From assembly GCA_019454625.1 (NCBI GenBank), contig JACFNY010000157.1, forward strand, positions 1 through 5,431: a DNA stretch of 5,431 bases, read 5' to 3'. A program made the position numbers and the translations under genes. The notes under the pieces were generated by a model, which did no database searches, was not told where the DNA came from, and saw only the letters and a program-made list of their open reading frames with translations. This DNA is from Sphingomonadaceae bacterium. Lineage in GTDB: Bacteria; Pseudomonadota; Alphaproteobacteria; Sphingomonadales; Sphingomonadaceae. Positions 1-5,431 of the stretch are shown here, piece after piece. The number at the start of each line of letters is the position of its first letter. The first letter of the stretch is position 1.

Positions 1-1252
1 TCGGCATCAGGTCGATGTGCGCGGCGGGGCGCTCGACGCGCGTGCCGGGCGCGATGCGGGCGGGCCAGCGCATGAACAGCGGCACGCGGATGCCGCCCTC
101 GAACAGGGTGAGCTTCCAGCCGCGATAGGGCGCGTTGATGTCGGGCAAGCCGACATAGCCCGCGCCGCCGTTGTCGCTCGAAAACACGACGATGGTGTTC
201 TCGTCGAGGCCTTCGGCCTTCAGCGCTGCGAGCACGCGGCCGACGCTCCTGTCGAGCGCGCGCACCATCGCGGCGTAGACGCGCAGGCGATGCGGCTTGA
301 TGTCTCCGACCGCCTCGTAGTCGGCGCGTGTCGCTTGAAGCGGCGTGTGCACGCCCCAGTGCGCGAGGTAGAGGAAGAAGGGCCGGTTGCGGTTGGCGCG
401 GATCACCTTCACCGCCTCGTCGGTCCACCAGTCGGCGAGGTAGCCGCCCGGCGCGAACAGCGACCCCTCGTTGAACGCGGCGGCATATTGCATCCGCGCC
501 CAGAGGAAGCGGTCGATGGGATCGAAATCGAGCTTCGCGTTGACGACGCCGGGGTCGTCCTCCGGCAGATGGAGCCCGCTCGCCATCAGCAGGCTTTCGT
601 CGAAGCCCTGCGCGTTCGCGCCGAATTCCTTGCCGCTGCCGAGGTGCCACTTGCCGATGTGGACGGTGTGATAGCCTGCGCCTTTCAGGATTTCGGCGAC
701 GGTGATCTCCGAGCCCGGCAGGCCCTGCGCGTCGAAGGGCGGCACATCGCCCGCCGCATCGCGGTTCCAGTCGACGGGCGGCAGGCCGGAGCGGTCGCTG
801 TCCGAAAGCATCGCCACCATGCGCCCCATGCCGTCCGGCGTCGGCGTGAATTCGAATCCGGTGCGCGTCGGGTAGCGGCCGGTGAGGATCATCGCCCGCG
901 AGGGCGCGCAGCTCGCGGTGCCGGCATAAGCCTGCGCGAACAGCGCGCCTTCCTTCGCGAGACGGTCGATGCTCGGGGTCGGCACGCGCCCGCCCGCGAC
1001 GCCGCCGCCGAACGCCGTGATGTCGTTGATGCCGAGGTCGTCGGCGAGGATGAAGACGATGTTGGGCGGGCGGTCTCCCGCCGGTGCGGTCGCCGGGCCT
1101 TCCTGCCACGCCACGGGGCTGTAGGCCGCGATGTCGCGGTCCTTGGCGAGCGTGGTGACGAGCCAGAGGATCACCTCCTTGCGCTGCATCCAGCCGAACA
1201 CGCCGACGGCCAGAAGCGCGGCCGCACCGATCAGGAATGCGCGTTTTTTCAT
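1..1252 (-). CDS. Type I sulfatase with N-terminal membrane anchor (3' end outside window)
   Basis: Formylglycine-dependent sulfatase that hydrolyses sulfate esters, probably on the periplasmic face of the inner membrane. The 417 codons present begin MKKRAFLIGAAALLAVG, a Lys/Arg start and hydrophobic helix (about residues 5-20) without an AxA cleavage site or lipobox cysteine, hence a signal anchor. A second short hydrophobic stretch (26-35) follows. Catalytic landmarks are seen in the usual order: metal-binding D71-D72 in ILADDLG; the signature C115-A-P-S-R119 ending in LTGR, with C115 the residue converted to formylglycine; G-K201-W-H203-LG; H302 in HWGVHTPLQ; D360-N361 in SSDNGG; and K380 in GWKLTLFEGG. 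The window ends in HIDLMP, so only the C-terminal subdomain is missing. The start lies 13 nt after the stop of the upstream sulfatase and has no clear Shine-Dalgarno, which suggests coupled translation. The substrate is unknown; the sequence resembles the broad arylsulfatase A/B class. Confidence 0.95.
   Translation of the reverse strand, partial: MKKRAFLIGAAALLAVGVFGWMQRKEVILWLVTTLAKDRDIAAYSPVAWQEGPATAPAGDRPPNIVFILADDLGINDITAFGGGVAGGRVPTPSIDRLAKEGALFAQAYAGTASCAPSRAMILTGRYPTRTGFEFTPTPDGMGRMVAMLSDSDRSGLPPVDWNRDAAGDVPPFDAQGLPGSEITVAEILKGAGYHTVHIGKWHLGSGKEFGANAQGFDESLLMASGLHLPEDDPGVVNAKLDFDPIDRFLWARMQYAAAFNEGSLFAPGGYLADWWTDEAVKVIRANRNRPFFLYLAHWGVHTPLQATRADYEAVGDIKPHRLRVYAAMVRALDRSVGRVLAALKAEGLDENTIVVFSSDNGGAGYVGLPDINAPYRGWKLTLFEGGIRVPLFMRWPARIAPGTRVERPAAHIDLMP
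1168..1180 (-). other. Internal anti-SD-complementary 13-mer in the sulfatase gene
   Basis: The minus-strand message reads AAGGAGGTGATCC here, an uninterrupted complement of the canonical 3' tail of bacterial 16S rRNA (GGATCACCTCCTT, readable on the plus strand). It encodes roughly KEVI at codons 25-28 of the anchored sulfatase, just after its first hydrophobic helix. No ATG, GTG or TTG follows at a distance that would make it an initiation site, so it is not an alternative start. It could slow ribosomes while the anchor is being targeted, or it may be chance. The match is seen directly; the role is a guess. Confidence 0.5.
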
Positions 1253-1265
1253 GGCAGAGGTTCGG

Positions 1266-3077
1266 TCAAGCGCGTCTCCGTCTGCGGACGAGGCGCGCCG
1301 CAAGAACGACGATGGCAATAAGGCCGAGCAGGATGCCGCCGAGCGCCCAGCCGTGGTGCTTCAGGATCTTGATGCGCGTGTTGAGCGTGATCTGCCGGAA
1401 GGGATCGTAGCCTTCCGGGATTTCGAGCACGCCCACGTCTTTCGCATAGGCGCGGTAGTCGGCGAGCATCGCCTCCACCCGCGCCGGATCGGCGGCGGCG
1501 AGGTCGCGGGTTTCGCCGGGGTCGTCGGCGAGATCGTAGAGCTTCCACGTGCCGTCGCCGTGCGGCGGCAGGTTGCGCACGAGCTTGTAGTCGCCGCGAT
1601 AGAGCGCGGCGTTGCCCGCCACCTCCATACCGATCGGCGCCTCCGGCGAATAGACGCGGTCGGCCGCGCCGGTGAGCAGGGGGCGCAGGCTGCGGCCGGT
1701 CATCGCCATGCCGCCGCTGGGTTCCACACCGGCGAGGTCGAGCAGCGTCGGCGCGACGTCGGTGACGAAGGCGGCGGCGGACACGCGCGGCTGCGGCGCG
1801 ATGCCGGGGCCGGACATGATGAACGGCACGCGCAGCCCGCCTTCGGACGCATAGAACTTGAACAGGCTGTGCGGCGATGCGGCGGCGGTCGCCCACTCGG
1901 GGCCGATCGAAACGAACGAGCCTTTCTCGCCGAGCCGGTCCAGGTCCTGGTCGTAGCCGTTCAGCCGCATCCAGAGCGGGAAGCCGCGCTGGCTGACCGG
2001 CTCGCTCGGCTCCGGCCCGTTGTCGGAGGTGACGACGAACACTGTGTTCGCGAGCGCGCCGCGCTGTTCGAGATAGGCGAGGAGGCGGCCGACGTGGTGG
2101 TCCATCGCCTCGATCATCCCCGCGTTCACCGCCATGCTCTTCGTCAGCAGGCGGCGTTCGGGATGGGCAAGCGAATCCCAATGCCGCTGGCCGGACGGCC
2201 TGGCGGCAAGCGGCGCACCCTTGGGGATCAGGCCCATCGCCTGCGCACGCCGCCAGCGCGCCTCGCGGATGCTGTCCCAGCCCTTGTCGTAAACCGCTTC
2301 GTAGTGCGCCGTGTAGGCGCGCGGCGCCTGCACCGGGATATGCACGGCCTGAAACGCCACGTAGGCGAAGAACGGATCGTCTTCCGCGCGTCCCTGTGCG
2401 CGATCCGCCTCCAGATAGTCGATCATGCGGTCGACGATGAATTCGGACGAATAGAAGCGGGCAGGCAGGGTCGCGGGCCTCCCGTCCTCGAACCACGGCG
2501 CCGTGTCGTAATACGGCATGTACGGCTTCTGCTCCCAGTTGTCGGCGCCGGAGGCGTCGAGCGCGAACGACCTCTGGAAGCCGTGCGACGGCGGCAGCTC
2601 GCCCTCGCCGCTGCCGAGGTGCCACTTGCCGGTCATGTAGGTGCGGTAGCCCGCGCGCCGCAGCCGCTCCGCGACGGTGATCGCGTCCGGCTCCAGCCTG
2701 AGGCCGTAGCCGGGCTTGCCCCGATGCTCGGGCGGCAGCACCTCCGGGATGGTGGCGACGCCGTTCCGGTGGTTGTCGATCCCGGTCAGCAGCATCGCGC
2801 GCGAGGGCGCGCAGAGCGGCGAGGTGCGATAGTGCGTGAACAGCGTGCCCGCCGAGGCGAGCCGGTCGATATTGGGCGTGCGCGCCTCGCCGCCGTAGAC
2901 GCCGAAATCCATGAGCGCCGCGTCGTCGACGAGGATGAGCACGACGTTGGGGCGAAGGGGCGCCGGTTCGGCGCGGGCGGGCGCCGAGGTCGCCGCGACG
3001 GCGGCGAACGCCGCCCAAAGCCAATGCCCCCAAAGCCAATGCCCCCAAAGCCAATGCCGCAGCCACCCCAGCCGCAT
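1266..3077 (-). CDS. Secreted type I sulfatase with C-terminal membrane anchor
   Basis: Complete 603-residue sulfatase, predicted to hydrolyse sulfate esters in the periplasm. The ATG at 3077 is chosen because GGGGAGG lies six bases upstream; a GTG two codons earlier abuts that ribosome site and is less likely. Residues 1-36 form a signal peptide with an odd Trp-rich core made of GHWLW repeats, then Ala-rich sequence and a probable cut after APARA. Active-site residues: D51-D52; the signature C89-A-P-S-R93 with LTG at 97-99, C89 being the formylglycine site; G-K151-W-H153-LG; H246 in AVHIPVQ; D352-N353 in SDNG; K407 before SEGGLRVP. Residues about 577-595 form a membrane helix followed by RRRRRA, giving a periplasmic domain with a positive cytoplasmic tail. 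The segment AQAMGLIPKGAPLA resembles AslA-type arylsulfatases (COG3119); the substrate is unknown. It is the first gene of a two-sulfatase operon and needs a formylglycine-generating enzyme not seen here. Confidence 0.96.
   Translation of the reverse strand: MRLGWLRHWLWGHWLWGHWLWAAFAAVAATSAPARAEPAPLRPNVVLILVDDAALMDFGVYGGEARTPNIDRLASAGTLFTHYRTSPLCAPSRAMLLTGIDNHRNGVATIPEVLPPEHRGKPGYGLRLEPDAITVAERLRRAGYRTYMTGKWHLGSGEGELPPSHGFQRSFALDASGADNWEQKPYMPYYDTAPWFEDGRPATLPARFYSSEFIVDRMIDYLEADRAQGRAEDDPFFAYVAFQAVHIPVQAPRAYTAHYEAVYDKGWDSIREARWRRAQAMGLIPKGAPLAARPSGQRHWDSLAHPERRLLTKSMAVNAGMIEAMDHHVGRLLAYLEQRGALANTVFVVTSDNGPEPSEPVSQRGFPLWMRLNGYDQDLDRLGEKGSFVSIGPEWATAAASPHSLFKFYASEGGLRVPFIMSGPGIAPQPRVSAAAFVTDVAPTLLDLAGVEPSGGMAMTGRSLRPLLTGAADRVYSPEAPIGMEVAGNAALYRGDYKLVRNLPPHGDGTWKLYDLADDPGETRDLAAADPARVEAMLADYRAYAKDVGVLEIPEGYDPFRQITLNTRIKILKHHGWALGGILLGLIAIVVLAARLVRRRRRA
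3014..3058 (-). repeat. Perfect 15-bp tandem triplication inside the signal peptide
   Basis: Three identical adjoining copies of cccaaagccaatgcc (plus strand) at 3014-3028, 3029-3043 and 3044-3058. In the sulfatase frame they encode HWLWG-type pentapeptides, giving RHWLWGHWLWGHWLWAA at residues 7-23. The unit is a multiple of three, so gain or loss of a copy changes the length of the signal-peptide core without breaking the frame. Perfect identity including third positions suggests recent slippage. Confidence 0.95.
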
Positions 3078-3083
3078 CGACAC

Positions 3084-3090
3084 CCTCCCC
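3084..3090 (-). promoter_or_regulatory. Ribosome binding site of the C-anchored sulfatase
   Basis: The message strand reads GGGGAGG followed by GTGTCG and then ATG at 3077. The six-base gap to the ATG is normal, whereas the GTG at 3083 directly touches the site. This decides the start in favour of the ATG. Confidence 0.75.
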
Positions 3091-3133
3091 GCCTACCGTC
3101 CCTTTATCTCGCCGGGCAGACGTCCTTCCGGCA

Positions 3134-3161
3134 ATCAGAAATATGACACTAGGGCTGTCAA
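3134..3161 (-). promoter_or_regulatory. Candidate sigma-70-type promoter for the sulfatase pair
   Basis: On the minus strand a consensus -35 box TTGACA (3161-3156) is followed after 16 bases by TCTGAT (3139-3134), which matches the -10 consensus at four of six positions. Transcription would start near 3127 and give a leader of about 50 nt before the ATG at 3077. It lies only ten bases past the stop of the repeat protein, with no terminator between, so read-through from upstream is also possible. The -35 is strong; the -10 is weak and may need an activator. Confidence 0.45.
3144..3160. promoter_or_regulatory. Inverted repeat (operator candidate) on the -35 box
   Basis: A perfect 5-bp inverted repeat TGACA-N7-TGTCA (plus strand tgaca 3144-3148, spacer ctagggc, tgtca 3156-3160). 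One arm is part of the -35 hexamer and the other falls in the spacer before the -10. This is the usual layout of a site where a dimeric repressor blocks RNA polymerase. No regulator gene is in the window, so the binding family is unknown. A 5-bp arm can arise by chance; its position is what makes it credible. Confidence 0.4.
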
Positions 3162-3171
3162 TTTGTGCCGT

Positions 3172-5431
3172 CTATTGCGCAAAACGAGAGGGGCTGCCGA
3201 GGCAGTAGAGCGTGCGGCCGCTCATGTTGAGCTGGAGGTGCGGGAACAGGCGCCGGCCGCGGGCGCGATTCCCCGGATCGGAGCAGAACGGTCCCCGTCC
3301 GTCGAGTGCTGCATCGCCCAGTGCGCTGTCGCCCGCGTAACCCGCGAGCGTGTGCAGGGTGAGCATCGGCGTGATCGAAACGAGGCCGCCGAAGCCGTCG
3401 CCGCCGCTGAGGCTGCCGGGCACGTGCACGATGCGGTCCTGATCGTAGGGCGGGATCAGGTGGCCGGTCACGGTGAGGGTGCCGGGCGTGTAGACGAGGA
3501 CGTAGTTCGGCGCCGAACCTCCCGACGCCGCGATCGCATATTGCCCGACCGGCGAGGCGTCCGTCGCGGTCGTCAGGAAGGTCACGCCGCTGACGACCGC
3601 GGCGTCGTCGCCCTCGGCGAGGCCGACGAGGTGATAGGTGAACGCCGGGTTGGGCAGGAAGCGCGGGCGCGACCGGTCGTCGACAACGACGGTGAGCGAC
3701 TTCGCGGCGACGTCGATGGTGAGGCCGCCGAGCAGGCTGCCCGCGAGCGCGAGGTCGTAGTTGCCCGCATCCTCGCCCGAGAGGGAAACGCTCGTCACCG
3801 CCACGGCCTTGCCGGTTCCGGCGTTGCGGTCGGCCGCCAGCGCCGCGTAGTCGAACCCGACGTCGTCGCCCGCGAGAATGTCCGCAGTGGTGAAATCGAG
3901 CGCGACGTTCCGGGTGCCGTCGTAGGTCTTGTCGGCGGCAGCGACGCCGGTGACGGTGAGTGTCCTGCGGCCGATGTCGGCGCCGAGGCCGAGCAGCAGC
4001 GCGGCGTCGAGGCTGAGCGTGTAATTGCCTGCATCGGTCCCGGTCAGCGCCACCGCGCCGCCGGTCACGCCGACGGCCTTGCCCGCGCCCGCGTTTCTGT
4101 CGGCGAACAACGCTTCATAGTCGAAGGCGACGTTGTCCCCGTCCACGATGTCGTCGGTGACGAAGGCGAGTTCGGCGCTGCGAGAACCGTCGTAGGTCTT
4201 GCCGAGCGCGAGCACGTCCGCGACGCCCAGCGTCTTCGCGCTGATGTCCGCCGAGAGGCCGCCGAGCAATGCGGGGTCGAGCGCGACGACATAGTTGCCC
4301 GCGTCGGCGCCGTTCAGGCTGATACTGCCCGTGACGGTGACGGGTTTTCCGATGCCGACGTTTTTGTCCGTGAAACGGGCGTCGTAGCCGAACGCCGCGT
4401 CGTCGCCGCCGACGATGCCCGCCCAGGTGATCGCCAGCGATGCCGTGCGCGTGCCGTCGTAGACCTTGTCCTCCGCCGCGACGGCGCCGATCGTCACGGT
4501 CCTTGCCGCGATGTCGAGGCTGAGGCCCGACAGGAGGCCGGGATCGAGCACGAGATCGTAGTTCGCGGCGTCGCCCCCGGCGAGCGCGACCGCGCCGCCC
4601 GTCACGATGACGGCCTTGCCTGTCCCGGCGTTCCGGTCCGCCGCGAGCGCCTCGTAATCGAAGCCGATGTCGTCGCCCGCGACGATGTCGTCCGTCCCGA
4701 AATCGAGTTCGGCGCTGCGGCTTCCGTCATAGGTCTTGGCGATCCCGGTGACATCGGTGACGACGAGGCTTTTCTTGGCGATGTCGGCGGTGAGCCCGCC
4801 GAGCAGCGCCGGATCGACGACGAGGACATAGTTGCCCGCGTCCGTTCCCGTCAGCGCGACCAGGCCGTCCGTCACGGTGACGGCCTTGCCGGTGCCTGCA
4901 TTCCGGTCGTCGAACAGGGCCTCGTAGCCGAACGCGATGTCGTCGCCCGCGACCGCGTCCGACGTGAAGGCGAGCGCGGCGCCGTGCGTGCCGTCGTAGG
5001 TCTTGCCGAGCGCGGCGACATCCGAGACCGTCAGCGCGCGGGCGGTGATGTCGGCGGCAAGCCCGGCGAGCAGGGTGGAATCGAGCGCGAGCACGTAATT
5101 CGCCGCGTCGTCGCCCGAGAGCGTGATGCTCCCTGTGGCGCTCACCGATTTTCCGGTGCCGACGTGCCTGTCGGCGAAGGCGGCGCTGTAGTCGATCGCG
5201 ATGGTGTCGCCGCCGACGAGGCCCGCTGTATCGAACACGAGCGCGGCGGACGTTGTGCCGTCGTAAGTCTTGTCGAGGGCGGTGACGGCGGTGACGTCCA
5301 GCGTCCGTGCGGCGATGTCGATCTGGAGGTCCACGAACAGCGCCGGATCATAGCCGAGATCGTAATTGCCCGCGTCGGCGCCGCCCAGCGCGACCGCGAC
5401 GCCGCAAGTGACCGCCACGGCGGTGGCAACC
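3172..5431 (-). CDS. YDG/MBG-repeat exoprotein, C-terminal part (5' end outside window)
   Basis: The last 753 codons or so of a large repeat protein; the frame stays open through the right edge, so the true start is not visible. Six complete repeats of 87-90 residues each open with (D/G/A)K(T/V)YDG(T/S). They continue through a GDD(I/V)xFxY segment, a DRNAGTGKAV segment and a GxDAGNYxL segment, and close with a DIAxxxLTV strand. This is the pattern of Pfam YDG repeats. A single domain of about 73 residues with GQYAI and PNYVLVYTPGTLTVTG follows and fits the MBG family. The 96-residue tail is not repetitive and has two cysteines. The protein is rich in Ala, Gly and Asp and should be extracellular. 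Family members are commonly stalks of filamentous-haemagglutinin-like, two-partner-secreted exoproteins; here the N-terminal secretion domain is out of view, so that class is inferred. No enzyme motif is visible. Confidence 0.9.
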   Translation of the reverse strand, partial: VATAVAVTCGVAVALGGADAGNYDLGYDPALFVDLQIDIAARTLDVTAVTALDKTYDGTTSAALVFDTAGLVGGDTIAIDYSAAFADRHVGTGKSVSATGSITLSGDDAANYVLALDSTLLAGLAADITARALTVSDVAALGKTYDGTHGAALAFTSDAVAGDDIAFGYEALFDDRNAGTGKAVTVTDGLVALTGTDAGNYVLVVDPALLGGLTADIAKKSLVVTDVTGIAKTYDGSRSAELDFGTDDIVAGDDIGFDYEALAADRNAGTGKAVIVTGGAVALAGGDAANYDLVLDPGLLSGLSLDIAARTVTIGAVAAEDKVYDGTRTASLAITWAGIVGGDDAAFGYDARFTDKNVGIGKPVTVTGSISLNGADAGNYVVALDPALLGGLSADISAKTLGVADVLALGKTYDGSRSAELAFVTDDIVDGDNVAFDYEALFADRNAGAGKAVGVTGGAVALTGTDAGNYTLSLDAALLLGLGADIGRRTLTVTGVAAADKTYDGTRNVALDFTTADILAGDDVGFDYAALAADRNAGTGKAVAVTSVSLSGEDAGNYDLALAGSLLGGLTIDVAAKSLTVVVDDRSRPRFLPNPAFTYHLVGLAEGDDAAVVSGVTFLTTATDASPVGQYAIAASGGSAPNYVLVYTPGTLTVTGHLIPPYDQDRIVHVPGSLSGGDGFGGLVSITPMLTLHTLAGYAGDSALGDAALDGRGPFCSDPGNRARGRRLFPHLQLNMSGRTLYCLGSPSRFAQ
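3175..3462 (-). other. Non-repetitive C-terminal tail with cysteine pair
   Basis: Ninety-six residues from HLIPPYDQD to SPSRFAQ with no resemblance to the repeats. A Gly-rich segment (GSLSGGDGFGG) is followed by a Ser/Thr/Leu stretch and then two cysteines 27 residues apart (in GPFCSDP and TLYCLGS), with a basic NRARGRR patch between. It is not a membrane helix, a sortase signal or an autotransporter barrel. It is probably the native C terminus, since the stop is followed directly by a promoter. Confidence 0.6.
3463..3681 (-). other. MBG-type domain of the exoprotein
   Basis: A segment of about 73 residues after the last YDG repeat, starting DDRSRPRF and ending GTLTVTG. It has the typical MBG order: an opening with an aromatic-Pro stretch (NPAFTYHLVGLAEGDD), a SGVTF strand, the SPVGQYAI turn and a closing NYVLVYTPGTLTV strand. 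In this family of exoproteins one or more MBG domains commonly follow or alternate with YDG repeats as beta-rich stalk modules. Confidence 0.75.
3682..4479 (-). repeat. YDG triplet cassette 2 (repeats 4-6)
   Basis: Repeats at 4213-4479, 3943-4212 and 3682-3942. Repeat 4 carries VGIGKPV and TGSISLNG like repeat 1; repeat 5 carries ALGKTYDG, YEALF and VALTGTDAGNY like repeat 2; repeat 6 carries LDF, ALAADRNAGTGKAV and NYDL like repeat 3. Spacing between cassette starts is 804 bp. Repeat 6 is three residues shorter than repeat 3, having lost part of the GGAVAL strand just before the array ends. Confidence 0.8.
4480..5283 (-). repeat. YDG triplet cassette 1 (repeats 1-3)
   Basis: Three consecutive YDG repeats at 5017-5283, 4750-5016 and 4480-4749. 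Repeat 1 has the VGTGKSV / TGSITLSG variant, repeat 2 has ALGKTYDG, YEALF and VALTGTDAGNY, and repeat 3 has LDF, ALAADRNAGTGKAV and NYDL. The same three variants recur in the same order in the next cassette. The partial repeat at 5284-5431 has the NYDL and DIAART features of position three, so it appears to end a preceding cassette. Confidence 0.8.

Noticed and set aside
17..1321. Plus-strand open frame of 434 codons opposite the second sulfatase
   Set aside because: Same reasoning: it mirrors the codon periodicity of the real gene, has an Arg/His/Ala-rich composition and crosses both sulfatase genes.
1266..1350. PEP-CTERM/exosortase or sortase-type sorting signal at the C terminus of the first sulfatase
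   Set aside because: The helix and Arg cluster fit the general layout, but there is no PEP or LPxTG-like motif directly before the helix. The IPEG further upstream is too far away. A simple membrane anchor explains it.
1249..3066. Alternative minus-strand frame of 605 codons overlapping the first sulfatase
   Set aside because: It is shifted by one frame from the true gene, Arg/Ala/Pro-rich without any motif, and starts within the 15-bp repeat.
3081..3083. GTG start for the first sulfatase, two codons upstream
   Set aside because: It directly abuts the ribosome binding site with no spacing, while the ATG at 3077 is six bases away.
3111..3132. Possible terminator hairpin after the exoprotein gene
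   Set aside because: The arms gccgg and ccggc are only 5 bp, the loop is 12 nt and no T-run follows. It lies in the predicted leader of the sulfatase transcript.
1131..3146. Long plus-strand open frame of 671 codons opposite the first sulfatase
   Set aside because: It is antisense to a gene with a complete sulfatase active site, is Arg/Ala/Val-rich with low-complexity stretches and has no recognisable domain. Long antisense frames are common in GC-rich DNA.
3682..5283. CRISPR-like or satellite repeats
   Set aside because: The periodicity of about 267 bp is coding: the repeats are in frame, diverged at the DNA level and match YDG protein modules. There are no short identical direct repeats with spacers.

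Overview
The window is a stretch of visibly GC-rich DNA in which every supportable gene lies on the minus strand. Read in the direction of transcription (right to left) it holds: the 3' part of a very long repeat protein (3172-5431, 5' end outside the window), a 94-nt intergenic gap with a promoter and operator candidate, a complete secreted sulfatase (1266-3077), and after only 13 nt a second sulfatase (1-1252) that runs off the left edge. The cleavable Sec signal, the periplasm-type enzymes and a surface protein of YDG/MBG repeats point to a Gram-negative bacterium. High GC and this combination of families suggest an alphaproteobacterium, perhaps a sphingomonad. That placement is inference, and no marker gene in the window proves it.

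Right region (3172-5431): a protein built of six complete YDG-type repeats of 87-90 residues and part of a seventh at the window edge. One MBG-type domain and a 96-residue C-terminal tail with two cysteines follow. Such repeats usually form the stalk or C-terminal part of large exoproteins, often with an N-terminal filamentous-haemagglutinin (two-partner secretion) domain, which would lie outside this window. The repeats are ordered: they fall into two successive copies of a three-repeat cassette, so the protein seems to have grown by duplication of triplets.

Middle and left regions (1-3077): two type I (formylglycine) sulfatases with complete active-site signatures. They are probably cotranscribed and translationally coupled. 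The first gene encodes a cleavable signal peptide, a catalytic domain and a C-terminal membrane helix with an Arg-rich cytoplasmic tail. The second encodes an N-terminal signal anchor. Both enzymes should therefore sit on the periplasmic face of the inner membrane, held from opposite ends. The likely job is removal of sulfate esters from an imported or environmental substrate (polysaccharide, glycan or small aryl/alkyl sulfate); the substrate cannot be read from the sequence. Both need a formylglycine-generating enzyme encoded elsewhere.

No RNA gene, CRISPR array, insertion sequence or phage feature was seen. The long open frames on the plus strand are antisense shadows of the real genes. The least routine observations are the triplet repeat order, a perfect 15-bp triplication inside the sulfatase signal peptide, an inverted repeat sitting on the -35 box of the sulfatase promoter, and a 13-nt perfect match to the complement of the 16S rRNA tail just after the membrane anchor of the second sulfatase.
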